A DNA stretch of 64,000 bases from Hyphomicrobiales bacterium (GTDB lineage: Bacteria > Pseudomonadota > Alphaproteobacteria > Rhizobiales > Rhizobiaceae), in contig UCIT01000026.1 in NCBI GenBank assembly GCA_900472625.1, positions 62,001-126,000 of the forward strand, given 5' to 3'. The translations under genes were made by a program, and so were the position numbers. The notes beneath the pieces were generated by a model. It searched no databases and was not told where the DNA came from. It worked only from the letters and a program-made list of their open reading frames with translations. Positions 33,440 to 42,345 of this stretch are shown piece after piece (within the stretch, counting starts at the first letter, position 1; every line of letters starts with the position of its first letter).

Positions 33440-34309
33440 TCAGCTCGCCGGGATAAGCTTATCCTGGGTCTTGGTGTCGAAGTCCGATGCTTCGTGGCGT
33501 TCATGCAGCTGGCTGGACAGCTCGCCTGTAACACGGTTGACCATTCGGCCGCGGCGTACAGCCGGACGGTCGCCAATCAAATCCGCCCAACGTTGAAGAT
33601 TCTTGTAGTCCTGCACCTGCAGGAACTCACCGGCCTCGTAGACCCAGCCCTTCGCGAGCGCACCGTACCATGGCCACACGGCCATATCGGCGATCGAGTA
33701 TTCCGCGCCGCCCAGATATTCATTCTCGGCAAGACGGCGGTCGAGAACGTCGAGCTCACGCTTCACTTCCATCGCAAAACGGTCGATTGCATATTCGATC
33801 TTGGTCGGAGCATAAGCATAGAAATGGCCGAAGCCGCCGCCGAGATAGGGCGCGCTACCCATCTGCCAGAACAGCCAGGAGAAAACTTCCGCACGAGCGG
33901 CAGGTTCTGTCGGCAGGAATGCGCCGAACTTTTCCGCGAGGTAGGTGAGTATCGAACCCGATTCAAACACACGGACCGGCGTGGGACCGCTGCGATCCAT
34001 CAGAGCCGGTATTTTGGAGTTGGGATTGACGTCGACGAAGCCGCTTCCGAACTGGTCGCCATCGCCGATCCTGATCAACCACGCGTCATACTCGGCGCCG
34101 CCGTGTCCGAGCGCCAAGAGTTCCTCGAGCAGGATCGTCACCTTGACGCCGTTCGGGGTGCCGAGCGAATAGAGCTGCAGCGGATGGCGGCCGATCGGCA
34201 ACTCCTTGTCGTGCGTCGGTCCGGCGATCGGCCGGTTGATGTTGGCGAAGCGCCCTCCGCTGTCCTTGTTCCACGTCCAGACTTTCGGCGGGGTGTATTC
34301 AGCTGCCAT
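33440..34309 (-). CDS. yghU: YghU-like glutathione S-transferase
   Basis: A 289-aa protein from ATG 34309, close to the 288 aa of E. coli YghU. The thioredoxin-like N-terminal domain has QLYSLGTPNGVKVTILLEEL and the stretch NPNSKIPALMD, and the C-terminal helical domain includes EYSIADMAVWPWY. YghU-type GSTs have glutathione-disulphide reductase activity and can bind two glutathione molecules. It is likely a cytosolic redox or detoxification enzyme. The convergent dehydratase is separated by a terminator. Confidence 0.88.
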   Translation of the reverse strand: MAAEYTPPKVWTWNKDSGGRFANINRPIAGPTHDKELPIGRHPLQLYSLGTPNGVKVTILLEELLALGHGGAEYDAWLIRIGDGDQFGSGFVDVNPNSKIPALMDRSGPTPVRVFESGSILTYLAEKFGAFLPTEPAARAEVFSWLFWQMGSAPYLGGGFGHFYAYAPTKIEYAIDRFAMEVKRELDVLDRRLAENEYLGGAEYSIADMAVWPWYGALAKGWVYEAGEFLQVQDYKNLQRWADLIGDRPAVRRGRMVNRVTGELSSQLHERHEASDFDTKTQDKLIPAS

Positions 34310-34389
34310 TCTTCTCTCCAGTGAAGACATAAGCGCGCACTGCGCTTTGATGTCGATTGGTCCAGCCCGCAGGCGGGTTGAAACCGGCT

Positions 34390-35418
34390 TTAAACTCTTT
34401 GTGCGCGACCGATCGTCTCGGCGCGGGACGCTACGATGTTCTTGCCCGCGTCTGCAATCATCTCGAACGACCGCAGTCGTTCTGCGTGATCGTAGACGTC
34501 GGAAACGATCATCAATTCGTCGGCCTGCGTTTCATCGATCAGGGACTGCAAGCCGGAACGGACGGTGTCCGCCGAACCGACGATCGATCGCGCCAACATC
34601 TGCCCCGCCTGCGCTTTTTCCATCGGCGACCAATAGCTCTCGATATCGTCGATCGGTGGCTGGCTGAGGCCGCGGGCGCCGCGAAAGATATTGGCGAAGG
34701 ACATCTGCTGGGTCGTCGCCAGCCGGCGAGCCCGCGCGTCGGTTTCCGCGGCAATCACGTTGACCCCGACCATAGCATGTGGCGCGGACAGCTGTTCGGA
34801 TGGCTTAAAGCGTGACCGGTAGATCTGCAGCGCCGGCAACAGAAGATCGGGTGCGAAGTGCGACGCGAAGGCGTAGGGCAGACCGAGTTCGGCAGCGAGC
34901 ATTGCGCCGAAATTGCTGGACCCGAGAATCCACAGCGGCACTTCCGTACCGGCGGCGGGAACGGCCTGGATCCGCTGGTTTGGTCCCGCCGGGGCAAGAA
35001 ATGCCTGGAGTTCCAGGACATCCTGCGGGAACTGATCGGCCGCCTCGGGCGATCGCCGCAGCGCGCGCAGCGTCATCTGATCGGCGCCGGGCGCGCGCCC
35101 GAGGCCAAGGTCGATACGGCCGGGAAACAACCGCGCCAGCGTACCGAATTGCTCGGCGATCACATAGGGGGAATGGTTGGGCAACATGATCCCGCCGGCG
35201 CCGACGCGGATCGTCCTGGTGCCGGCCGCGATGTGACCGAGAACGATCGACGTGGCGGCGCTGGCAATGCCCGCCATATTGTGATGCTCGGCCACCCAGA
35301 TACGCTGATAGCCCCAGCTCTCGGCGTGCGCTGCCAGATCGCGGGCATTGTCGAGTGCGCCGCGCGCATCCGTTTCCTCCGTGACGCGAACAAGCTCCAG
35401 TATCGAAAGAGCAGCCAT
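34390..35418 (-). CDS. LLM class (luciferase-like) flavin-dependent oxidoreductase
   Basis: A 342-aa protein from ATG 35418, with AAAGG eight bases upstream. The early SILELVRVTEETDARGALDNARDLAAHAESWGYQRIWVAEHHNM is the hallmark of the MsnO8/YhbW branch of bacterial luciferase-like monooxygenases. GAGGIMLPNHSPYVIAEQFGTLARLFPGRIDLGLGRAPG carries the flavin-binding region. These enzymes use reduced FMN and oxygen; the substrate is unknown. It is not obviously in an operon with either neighbour. Confidence 0.85.
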   Translation of the reverse strand: MAALSILELVRVTEETDARGALDNARDLAAHAESWGYQRIWVAEHHNMAGIASAATSIVLGHIAAGTRTIRVGAGGIMLPNHSPYVIAEQFGTLARLFPGRIDLGLGRAPGADQMTLRALRRSPEAADQFPQDVLELQAFLAPAGPNQRIQAVPAAGTEVPLWILGSSNFGAMLAAELGLPYAFASHFAPDLLLPALQIYRSRFKPSEQLSAPHAMVGVNVIAAETDARARRLATTQQMSFANIFRGARGLSQPPIDDIESYWSPMEKAQAGQMLARSIVGSADTVRSGLQSLIDETQADELMIVSDVYDHAERLRSFEMIADAGKNIVASRAETIGRAQRV

Positions 35419-35746
35419 GGCAGTACCTTTATGATGAAACGCAGTAACACCATCCAGCGATGGATGGTCGGGCAACATGAACCCCATATGGAGTCCAAGG
35501 CACGCCCCCGCAAGATCGCCGGTCGCATGCGAATGGAATTCGTTTGGGCGTTGACGCGACCGACGAGATTAAGCGTCGCACCCTTCTTCAGGATGCGCTC
35601 GACTTCCGAATTTACTGGAGGTCGGCTGCTGGCCGAAGTCCTACCGGAAACAGACCACTCCGCCCCTCGGTCAGAACACTTGGATAGCGCGTCTTGCCCA
35701 AAGGGCGGCAAGAGATGCCCGAGACTCGTCATCCAATGCCCAATGA
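35419..35746. other. 328-bp intergenic region
   Basis: Between the luciferase-like and the RibD-like gene, both on the minus strand. Open frames exist on both strands, but none has a ribosome-binding site or family-like sequence. No terminator or strong dyad is evident. Confidence 0.4.
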
Positions 35747-36448
35747 TCAACCTGCCTTGTGAACGGAATAACGAAGATGCACCGCGCCATGGCTCAGGGG
35801 TTCGCACGCAAGCAGTGAAAGCTCCACCTTCCCCGCCAGCCCCTCTTCGCCATATGCTACGATCCGGTCGCTACCGTCCCTTGCTTCGAGCGCTGGCGCC
35901 ACCACGAGGCTCATTTCGTCGACCAGTCCAGCCGCCATCAGCGAGCCGTTCACATTCGCACCACCCTCGAGCAGAATGCGCTTTATCCCAAGTTCCGTGC
36001 CGAGCAGATCTAGCATCGCGCCAACGTCAATCTCTGCGGTCTCCGACACAATGTAAGAGACGCCATCGCCGGCGAGTTCCGCCAAGTGACTGTCGCTCGC
36101 GTCTGATCCGAGCAGGACGACGACATGATCGCCGTATAGTTCGCCGCTTGAAAAATGTAGCTTGCCGGAACGATCAAGCGCGATCGCATAGCTTGCGGCG
36201 TCGCGCCTGGCAAAATGATGCGGCCGCTTGGCCTCGGACAGGCCGGTCGGCGGATGTGCAGTCGCTTTCGAGATTTCGGCCATGGTCACGCGACCCACCA
36301 TCCATGAATCACCACCAAGTTGCTTGTGAACCTGTTCGTACAGCGCCGACCAATCGGCACGGCTGCCATCAGGGCTTTTTGTCCAGCGGCTGGGATGGAG
36401 GCTACCGTCCGGCGATGTCAGCATGAGGCAAATGACATAAGGTTTCAT
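35747..36448 (-). CDS. RibD C-terminal-domain / dihydrofolate reductase-like protein
   Basis: A 233-aa protein read from ATG 36448 (MKPYVICLMLTSPDGSLHPSRW); an in-frame ATG at 36466 is possible. The start, the middle (GRVTMAEISKA) and KRILLEGGANVNGSLMAAGLVDEMSLVVAPAL match the RibD-C/DHFR-like fold that binds NADPH. Such stand-alone proteins reduce pterin- or pyrimidine-like substrates. The gene is not next to riboflavin genes, so a biosynthetic role is unlikely. Function is unknown. Confidence 0.78.
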   Translation of the reverse strand: MKPYVICLMLTSPDGSLHPSRWTKSPDGSRADWSALYEQVHKQLGGDSWMVGRVTMAEISKATAHPPTGLSEAKRPHHFARRDAASYAIALDRSGKLHFSSGELYGDHVVVLLGSDASDSHLAELAGDGVSYIVSETAEIDVGAMLDLLGTELGIKRILLEGGANVNGSLMAAGLVDEMSLVVAPALEARDGSDRIVAYGEEGLAGKVELSLLACEPLSHGAVHLRYSVHKAG

Positions 36449-36646
36449 GAAAGTGCGATCCTGCATTCTTGAGATTGGGGTGCTCTATAGGTGGGACGAC
36501 GGGCGCAGCCAACAAGCGCCCGAATGAAATTCAACGTTTCGAAAGCGACGAGTTGTCACGCTGCATTTTGTTCATCTACCGTTCATAAAGCCCTTGGAAA
36601 GACGTATTTGAACCCTATCTCTATTTTCAGAGCATAGGAGAATCAG

Positions 36647-36784
36647 ATGTTTAGCAAAACGGTTACGGCAGCGGCGGTGTTCGCGATCTATGCTTGCTCG
36701 ATGTTCTTCATCGCGGCGATCCCCGACAACACCATCGCCTCTCAGACAGCCGCGATTGACACCAGCGCCCTCGCCACGCGGTGA
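36647..36784 (+). CDS. 45-aa secreted or membrane-anchored small protein
   Basis: A short gene with AGGAG six bases before ATG 36647 and a 45-aa product. The peptide has a basic start (MFSKTV), a hydrophobic segment (AAAVFAIYACSMFFIAAI) and a short polar tail ending LATR. This is the profile of a small exported or membrane protein common in rhizobia. I do not recognise a family. Confidence 0.5.
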   Translation: MFSKTVTAAAVFAIYACSMFFIAAIPDNTIASQTAAIDTSALATR

Positions 36785-36898
36785 AATTCTCCATCAGTGA
36801 AGGCCTCTAACGATAAATTTTCGTTTTCAGCCTGATTGCGATGGAACATTCGGCTGCCGTGCAAGTTCCTGTGCGTCCCAGCCGCGAGGAGCAACGCA

Positions 36899-37219
36899 AT
36901 GATCGAGAAAAATTACCTGACCGCCGAAGATATCAAGATGCTCCACGATGTGATGATCGACGCCGGCTACATCGTCGATATCGCCAGCGTGAAGAATGCG
37001 GGCCCCAATGTGGCGGCTATGCTGCTTGTCCAGCTGTTCCAGGAAGGCGTTCGCGATCCCGCCGAACTCTCGAGCCAGCTTGTGCGGCGTTTTGGCCGCT
37101 CCGAGACGAGCCGGGTGGTTCTCTCCAGCAGGGTGTTGCCCGCTGAAGCGATCCGTGGGCTTTACTCGCCGGGACGGTCGACCGGATCGATGATGGAAGA
37201 CCCATCCCACCTTCTTTGA
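36899..37219 (+). CDS. Hypothetical 106-aa protein
   Basis: Read from ATG 36899, with GAGGAG upstream at eight bases. The protein begins MIEKNYLTAEDIKMLHDVM and has a repeated helical pattern through VAAMLLVQLFQEG and ELSSQLVRRFG. The tail is basic and Ser/Pro-rich. It is mostly helical, soluble and resembles small rhizobial conserved proteins, but I cannot name a family. It lies about 120 bp before the aldo/keto reductase gene on the same strand. Confidence 0.6.
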   Translation: MIEKNYLTAEDIKMLHDVMIDAGYIVDIASVKNAGPNVAAMLLVQLFQEGVRDPAELSSQLVRRFGRSETSRVVLSSRVLPAEAIRGLYSPGRSTGSMMEDPSHLL

Positions 37220-37337
37220 GGTTGATCACGCGACCGGCAAGATCTTGCCCTTCACGTGGGATTTTGCAGCCGCACGTTTGCCGCTTCGGGGATCTTCCGA
37301 TAAGAACCTCCCGTCATCATGGCAGGAGGAGCAACCT

Positions 37338-38327
37338 ATGGATTATCGTCGTCTCGGAAAGTCTGGCCTGAAGGTCAGCGAGTTTTCGTTTGGATCATGG
37401 GTGACATTCGGCAAGCAGGTCGATGGCAACGATGCCGTCAGCTTGATGGCGCATGCTTATGACAATGGCGTCAACTTCTTCGACAATGCCGAAGGATATG
37501 AAAGCGGCAATTCCGAAATCGTCATGGGAAAAGCGTTGAAGGCGCTGGGCTGGAGCCGCGACAGTTTCATCGTCTCCAGCAAGGTGTTCTGGGGCGGCCA
37601 GAAGCCGACGCAGCGTGGGCTTTCGCGCAAGCACGTGACCGACGCCGCCCATGCGGCGCTGAAACGCCTGCAGGTCGACTATCTCGATCTCTACTTCTGC
37701 CATCGCCCGGATATCGATACGCCCGTCGAAGAGACGGTGCGCGCGATGCACGACCTGATCACACAGGGCAAGGTGCTTTATTGGGGTACATCCGAATGGT
37801 CGGCGCAGCAATTGACCGAGGCCTATGCGGTCGCACGCGATCTGCACATCACGCCTCCGACGATGGAACAGCCGCAGTACAATCTCTTCGAACGCCAGAA
37901 GGTCGAAGGTGATTACCTGCCGCTCTACGATCTGATGGGTTTGGGGACCACCATCTGGTCGCCCTTGGCGTCCGGCCTGCTCACCGGCAAGTACAACAAC
38001 GGCTTGCCAGCCGACAGCCGCATGAACCTGCCGGGCTATGAATGGCTGAAGGAAGAGCTGACGAGCGAAGCCGGTCGCGCTCAACTCGCCAAGGTGGTGC
38101 AACTTGCCGAGCTTGCCGGCGAGATCGGCATCTCGATGACGCATCTTGCGTTGTTGTGGTGCCTGTCGAATCACAACGTATCAACCGTGATCCTCGGCGC
38201 ATCGCGGCTGAGCCAGTTGCAGGACAATCTTTCAGCGCTTTCCAGCAAGTCCAAGCTGACGTCTGACGTGATGGCTCGCATAGAGGCGATCGTTGGCAAC
38301 AAGCCGACTGCACCGCAGCGCTTCTGA
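37338..38327 (+). CDS. Aldo/keto reductase (voltage-gated K+ channel beta-subunit-like)
   Basis: A 329-aa protein from ATG 37338, with AGGAGG upstream. It begins MDYRRLGKSGLKVSEFSFGSW and shows the catalytic residues of the family: Asp and Tyr in NFFDNAEGYESG, Lys in IVSSKVFWGG, and His in LYFCHRPD. The C-terminal segment with VILGASRLSQLQDNL fits the Kv-beta-like AKR branch. It reduces aldehydes or ketones with NADPH; the substrate is unknown. A strong terminator follows. Confidence 0.9.
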   Translation: MDYRRLGKSGLKVSEFSFGSWVTFGKQVDGNDAVSLMAHAYDNGVNFFDNAEGYESGNSEIVMGKALKALGWSRDSFIVSSKVFWGGQKPTQRGLSRKHVTDAAHAALKRLQVDYLDLYFCHRPDIDTPVEETVRAMHDLITQGKVLYWGTSEWSAQQLTEAYAVARDLHITPPTMEQPQYNLFERQKVEGDYLPLYDLMGLGTTIWSPLASGLLTGKYNNGLPADSRMNLPGYEWLKEELTSEAGRAQLAKVVQLAELAGEIGISMTHLALLWCLSNHNVSTVILGASRLSQLQDNLSALSSKSKLTSDVMARIEAIVGNKPTAPQRF

Positions 38328-38341
38328 CGTACCTCTATTGA

Positions 38342-38378
38342 AAAAGGGACCCGCACCAGTGTGGTGCGGGTCCCTTTT
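38342..38378. terminator. Strong bidirectional Rho-independent terminator
   Basis: A perfect 17-bp stem (38342-38358 with 38362-38378) with a GTG loop, with A's at the left and T's at the right, directly after the aldo/keto reductase stop. The next gene to the right (GST) is convergent, so it serves both. Confidence 0.9.
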
Positions 38379-38469
38379 ATGCAAGTCCATGCACTGCCAT
38401 GCTATACATGAGTGCTGCACATATGCCCTTGCAGCAACTCTAATGTGCACTGAGTTGGTTAACCGTTGA

Positions 38470-39123
38470 TTAAGCCCGCGAGCGCGGCCGGGCGAATGAA
38501 TACGCCCCGCCCTTTTCCAGCGCTCGCTGGTAGGCGGGCCGCGCGTGGATGCGGTCAAGCCATGCCAGCGTTGCCTTCCGATTTTTGCCGAGAAGGCCTC
38601 TGGCGTTCGCAGCTTCCAGCGGAAAACTCATTATGATGTCGGCGGCCGTGATATCGTTGCCGGCAAACCATGGTCGGTACGACAGCTCGTTCTCGATGAA
38701 GTCCAGATGTACATCGAGCATCGGCCTGGCCTTCCTGGCCGACACTTTGCCAAGAAAGGGCACCCTGGATAGCACCAGCATAGCGAACAGGATGGGCATC
38801 ACCGACCCCTCAGCATAGTGAAGGAACTGGCGATAGCGGATTCTGTCCCCATAGCTCGAAGGAACCCCCAACTTGCCGCCGACCTTTTCGGCGAGGTATT
38901 CGCAGACCGCCCCCGTCTCGACGAGAATGACGCGACCTTCCTGCCCATCGAGGTCCTCGACGACGGGCGATTTGCCGAGAGGATGAAGCGCCTTCAGTTC
39001 CAGCGGCGCGCTCATGTCCGCACGACGTTCATAGCTCTTGACCGTGTACCCCAGACCGATCTCCTCGAGCATCCATAGGACACGCTGCGAGCGGCTGTTG
39101 TTCAGATGATGGACGATGAGCAT
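38470..39123 (-). CDS. Glutathione S-transferase
   Basis: A 217-aa protein from ATG 39123, with AAGGA seven bases upstream. It starts MLIVHHLNNSRSQRVLWMLEEIG, the glutathione-binding region (Ser/Arg in place of the Tyr of mammalian forms). NSRSQR and HPLGKSPVVEDLDG follow the GST thioredoxin fold, and the C-terminal half is helical with NDITAADIIMSFPLEAA, the N-capping box of GSTs. It is soluble and likely detoxifying; no specific substrate is evident. Confidence 0.9.
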   Translation of the reverse strand: MLIVHHLNNSRSQRVLWMLEEIGLGYTVKSYERRADMSAPLELKALHPLGKSPVVEDLDGQEGRVILVETGAVCEYLAEKVGGKLGVPSSYGDRIRYRQFLHYAEGSVMPILFAMLVLSRVPFLGKVSARKARPMLDVHLDFIENELSYRPWFAGNDITAADIIMSFPLEAANARGLLGKNRKATLAWLDRIHARPAYQRALEKGGAYSFARPRSRA

Positions 39124-39264
39124 GACATTTCCTTTCGAGCGCACGGTCGTCCCTCAACCTGCGGCATGAATGAAGGTTCCCCTGCCGGGCGACGTGGTGG
39201 TTTGCCGATGCGAGGAACGACATACGGGTTCAGCCGTTATGACCATGAGCCAAGGAGGTAAACC

Positions 39265-39717
39265 ATGTCTAATGTCGTGAATACCGATGGCAATGCGCCA
39301 AACAACGCAACGACCAGTAACACGTTCGGAAAATCAGTGGAGAGCCAAGCCCAGATTTCGGACGCAGCAAGAGTGGGCTCCAGCGATGTCGCCAAAGGCG
39401 AAGCCCTGAATATTTACCGACTTGAGCCGCTCGCGGCCGCCGATGACCCGCGCTGGCGCAATGCCCCCGGTCACGGCACGGTTATCGTTGCAGCCCGAAC
39501 CTCTGGTGATGCACGTATCGTCGCCGCGTCGCGGGAACTCGACTTCATGGAAGTGGACGCGGCACCTGCCGAAGATGTGACCACATCCAACGCAAGCGCA
39601 TTTCGTGACGACAAACTCTATACGGTTATCGAGATCGAGCACGCGCGGCATGACGTCCGAAGGGGCGTATTGGAAGGAGATATCTCCGTCGCTACAATTG
39701 TTCCAGTTCAGGTCTAG
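39265..39717 (+). CDS. Hypothetical 150-aa protein
   Basis: A strong AAGGAGG ribosome-binding site precedes ATG 39265. The first 45 residues are Asn/Ser/Thr-rich and look disordered. The remainder has a beta-rich part (HGTVIVAARTSGDARIVAAS), a Glu/Asp-rich stretch and LYTVIEIEHARH. No family is recognised. A candidate terminator lies about 100 bp downstream. Confidence 0.6.
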   Translation: MSNVVNTDGNAPNNATTSNTFGKSVESQAQISDAARVGSSDVAKGEALNIYRLEPLAAADDPRWRNAPGHGTVIVAARTSGDARIVAASRELDFMEVDAAPAEDVTTSNASAFRDDKLYTVIEIEHARHDVRRGVLEGDISVATIVPVQV

Positions 39718-40149
39718 GCACTTGGCGGCTGACACGAGCGATGCAGCTTCAGTCGTCGCTTGTCGAAGTATGTAGTCTCGACACCGTGACCCATTTGAGC
39801 ACGAGAAATAAAAGAGGACGCCCGATACAGTCGTCCTCATTCTAACCGTCAGGTCGGCGTTTTCGATACCGTCACGCCGTCAGTGGGCGTTCACAGACGG
39901 TAGGAAGGATTCGACGTCGCGTCGCTCCTTGTCATCAAGTGGATGAATGTTCTGATCCCAGAACGATTCCGCCTCGGACGGCTCGCTCTCCCACCGTCGG
40001 GTAGAGCTAAGATTATCATCAATATCGGCAAGACGTGTGCCACCGAGACGACGATATTCATCAGCGAGTTTTTAGCGTTATTGTCCGTTTTTGCTCTCCT
40101 TCATGAGGAGAACTCGCGCAGGACACACCAGTTCCCTGCTGCAAACACG
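39718..40149. other. 432-bp intergenic region with a hairpin at 39814-39838
   Basis: No gene is supported. The hairpin at 39814-39838 has a 7-bp stem GAGGACG with CGTCCTC and is preceded by an A-rich tract; it could end transcription of the 150-aa gene, at 97 bp past its stop. A plus-strand frame from 39943 shows no family-like feature and no ribosome-binding site. Confidence 0.4.
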
Positions 40150-40329
40150 CTACTGCGGTTTCTCGTGCGGATCCGAGTTTTCGGCGGAGATGCGGGCAAG
40201 GCGAAGCCGCTCACTCTTCTCGCGCTTGGCCCGCGCTTCGGCTTCGATCAATTGCGTCGCGCTCTGGTGCGTTTGATTGAAGCGCTTTTCTCGCGACTCC
40301 TTGGTGGACTTCTCACGTTCTCTTGTCAT
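40150..40329 (-). CDS. Small highly charged protein
   Basis: A 59-aa frame from ATG 40329, extremely rich in Lys, Arg and Glu (for example TREREKSTKESREKRF and AEARAKREKSERLRLAR). Its composition is like small basic proteins found in rhizobia and is consistent with a coiled helix. No clear ribosome-binding site is seen, so the call is tentative. The 309 bp between it and the DUF6894 gene (40330-40638) hold no feature I can support. Confidence 0.45.
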   Translation of the reverse strand: MTREREKSTKESREKRFNQTHQSATQLIEAEARAKREKSERLRLARISAENSDPHEKPQ

Positions 40330-40638
40330 GCGTCGTCGAACCCGAATGTTCCTGCCGATTGCCACGGCCAACCACTGGCCACACGTAGCACTCAAAGCGC
40401 AGGCGCTCATTAAAGTTTGACATAGCAGCGATCCGGACGGTCAATCGCGTGGTTGAGACCTGCCTGTGCGCTGCCGCAAAACTGGAACGGCAACGCGCGC
40501 TGGCCACCGTTAAGCAACGGAACCTTTTCGCCTCGTGGAACTTTTGCAGACATGAAACGGAGATTTATCTTGGGGCTTCACCGTGCAATTTCAGACCAGT
40601 GTGCCCAATCTGAGATGACACAAACGTCAGTTCGACCA

Positions 40639-40881
40639 TCATTTGACATCAAGCCATTCGTTGCTGAACGTGAGACTGGAGACCGAAATGGGCTGCCCTT
40701 GTTCGTCACGCACCGTGACAGATATGATAGCGCGGTCGCAGACCGGCAATTCATCACGCGCGACCTCCAATAATATTTTGGCGACCTCACGTACGACACC
40801 ACCTCTTGAGCTTATCTCTACACCGTGATCGTCCCGGAGCGGGCCGTCGCCATTGTGAAGGTCGAAGTAGTATCGGCTCAT
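40639..40881 (-). CDS. DUF6894-like small protein
   Basis: An 80-aa protein from ATG 40881, with GAGG eight bases upstream. It starts MSRYYFDLHNGDGPLRDDHG and continues with EVAKILLEVARDEL and ISVTVRDEQGQPISVSSLTF, the pattern of the abundant rhizobial DUF6894 proteins (Tyr-Phe-Asp near the start, Asp-Glu-x-Gly, then an alpha-helix and a beta-strand). Function is unknown. It is divergent from the Crp/Fnr regulator gene by about 100 bp, which often occurs with this family. Confidence 0.8.
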   Translation of the reverse strand: MSRYYFDLHNGDGPLRDDHGVEISSRGGVVREVAKILLEVARDELPVCDRAIISVTVRDEQGQPISVSSLTFSNEWLDVK

Positions 40882-40981
40882 GCGTAAACCTCTTGTTTGA
40901 GATGCTTAAGCGCTCAGCGGGCCGATAGTTCCGATTAAATAAAAACAACCGTGTATGCGGCTTCAAAAGCCGGGAGATTTC

Positions 40982-41701
40982 ATGATAGACGCACTGCTTC
41001 TCAACTTGACCCATCGCGACTTCGTTTCAGAGGAAGAGAAATCCCGATTGCGTGAACTGGTCGGAAGGGAGCGTACGTTCGGCCCGGGCGAGGACATCGT
41101 CATCGAGGGATCCCGGCCCACGTACAGCACACTCATGGTCGATGGGCTCTCGGCGCGCTATAAGCATATGGCCGACGGATCTCGCCAGATCACGGCCCTC
41201 CAGGTGCCCGGAGATTTCGTCGATCTGCATGCGTTTCTGTTGAAGAAGCTCGATCATGGCATCGTGGCGATCTCTACCTGCCGCGTTGCGTTCGCCGACC
41301 ATGCGGATCTGCGAGATATCACAGAAAAGATGCCTCATCTGACGCGGCTATTGTGGCTGAACACGCTGGTGGACACCGCCATTAATCGCGAATGGATCTC
41401 GTCGATGGGCCGTCGTTCGAAAAGGGCGCACATCGCCCACCTGATTTGCGAGCTCTATGTCCGCCTGAAAACCGTAGATCGGGTCAGCGGCTGGTCGTTC
41501 CAATTGCCTCTCACCCAAGCCGAATTGGCCGATGCGATGGGCATATCCCTCGTTCATGTAAACAAGACCCTGCAGGTGCTGAGGCGCGAGGAAGTGTTTA
41601 TCTGGGAGAACCGCACTCTACAGATCATCGACTGGGAGCGTTTGACGGAAATTGCAGAGTTTGACCAGACTTACCTGAATTTGATCGTCGAGCCGCGGTG
41701 A
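40982..41701 (+). CDS. Crp/Fnr-family transcriptional regulator
   Basis: A 239-aa protein from ATG 40982, with GGGAG six bases upstream. The N-terminal cyclic-nucleotide-binding-like beta-roll lies at about 25-140, with PGDFVDLHAFLL near 80. No Cys cluster characteristic of Fnr is seen. The C-terminal DNA-binding helix-turn-helix is PLTQAELADAMGISLVHVNKTLQVLR near 180. It is a non-redox-type Crp/Fnr protein of a kind abundant in rhizobia. Targets are unknown; the divergent DUF6894 gene is a candidate. Confidence 0.9.
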   Translation: MIDALLLNLTHRDFVSEEEKSRLRELVGRERTFGPGEDIVIEGSRPTYSTLMVDGLSARYKHMADGSRQITALQVPGDFVDLHAFLLKKLDHGIVAISTCRVAFADHADLRDITEKMPHLTRLLWLNTLVDTAINREWISSMGRRSKRAHIAHLICELYVRLKTVDRVSGWSFQLPLTQAELADAMGISLVHVNKTLQVLRREEVFIWENRTLQIIDWERLTEIAEFDQTYLNLIVEPR

Positions 41702-41780
41702 TCCTTTCGAAGCGCTGTAACGTATTGCATTTTGCATCGCCTGCGTTAACTCACGCTTTGCTTATGGACTGCGAGGCAAG

Positions 41781-42232
41781 CTGAAGACAGCTACCACGGT
41801 CAGACTCGATCCCGATCTTCTGGAAGCGGTTCGCACGGGCGCCGAACGGCAAAACCGTACGCTGACCAACTTCGTGGCGACCGCGGTGGAAGATGATGAC
41901 GAAGTCGCCGAGGTAACTGGCGAAATGCTGGATGCCATAGGCCTGGACGTGACGCGCGCGACTGGTGCCCAGGCGGCGCTGAACGTTCTCTCCGGCGACC
42001 AGCAGTTCTCCCTGATCTTCTCGGATATCATGATGCCCGGGGGCATGAATGGTATCCAGCTCGCCGGAGAAGTGCGAAGGCGCTACGGAGCGATCCCACT
42101 GCTGCTGACAAGCGGTACGCGGCCGCCTTCTCCGATCAGGCTTAGGATCTCGGTGTGCGGCTGTTGGCGAAGCCTTTCAGTATCGACGAGCTGGGAGAGA
42201 ACATTCGTCGAGAGATCGATCGTCCGCGATAG
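41781..42232 (+). pseudogene. Decayed response-regulator receiver gene with a chimeric N-terminus
   Basis: One frame reads, from a CTG near 41781, a ribbon-helix-helix-like start (TTVRLDPDLLEAVRTG, NRTLTNFVATAV) and then runs directly into a receiver domain (VEDDDEVAEVTGEMLDAIGLD, SLIFSDIMMPGGMNG, IPLLLTSG). The phospho-Asp is in FSDIMMP. After LLLTSG the frame is lost by one base near 42115, the continuation AAAFSDQA is then broken by a TAG, and LLAKPFSIDEL ends at a stop at 42232. There is no usable start codon. The join of the two folds suggests a deletion between two genes followed by decay. Confidence 0.7.
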
Positions 42233-42345
42233 CGTTTGCCGGCGATGCCGGTCTTGCCGAGCGGCATCTTATGTGATCGATATCCGACGTCGCCAGTTGA
42301 CGGCGCCGCCGCTTTCATCCACCAACCGCATGAAGGGATATGATA

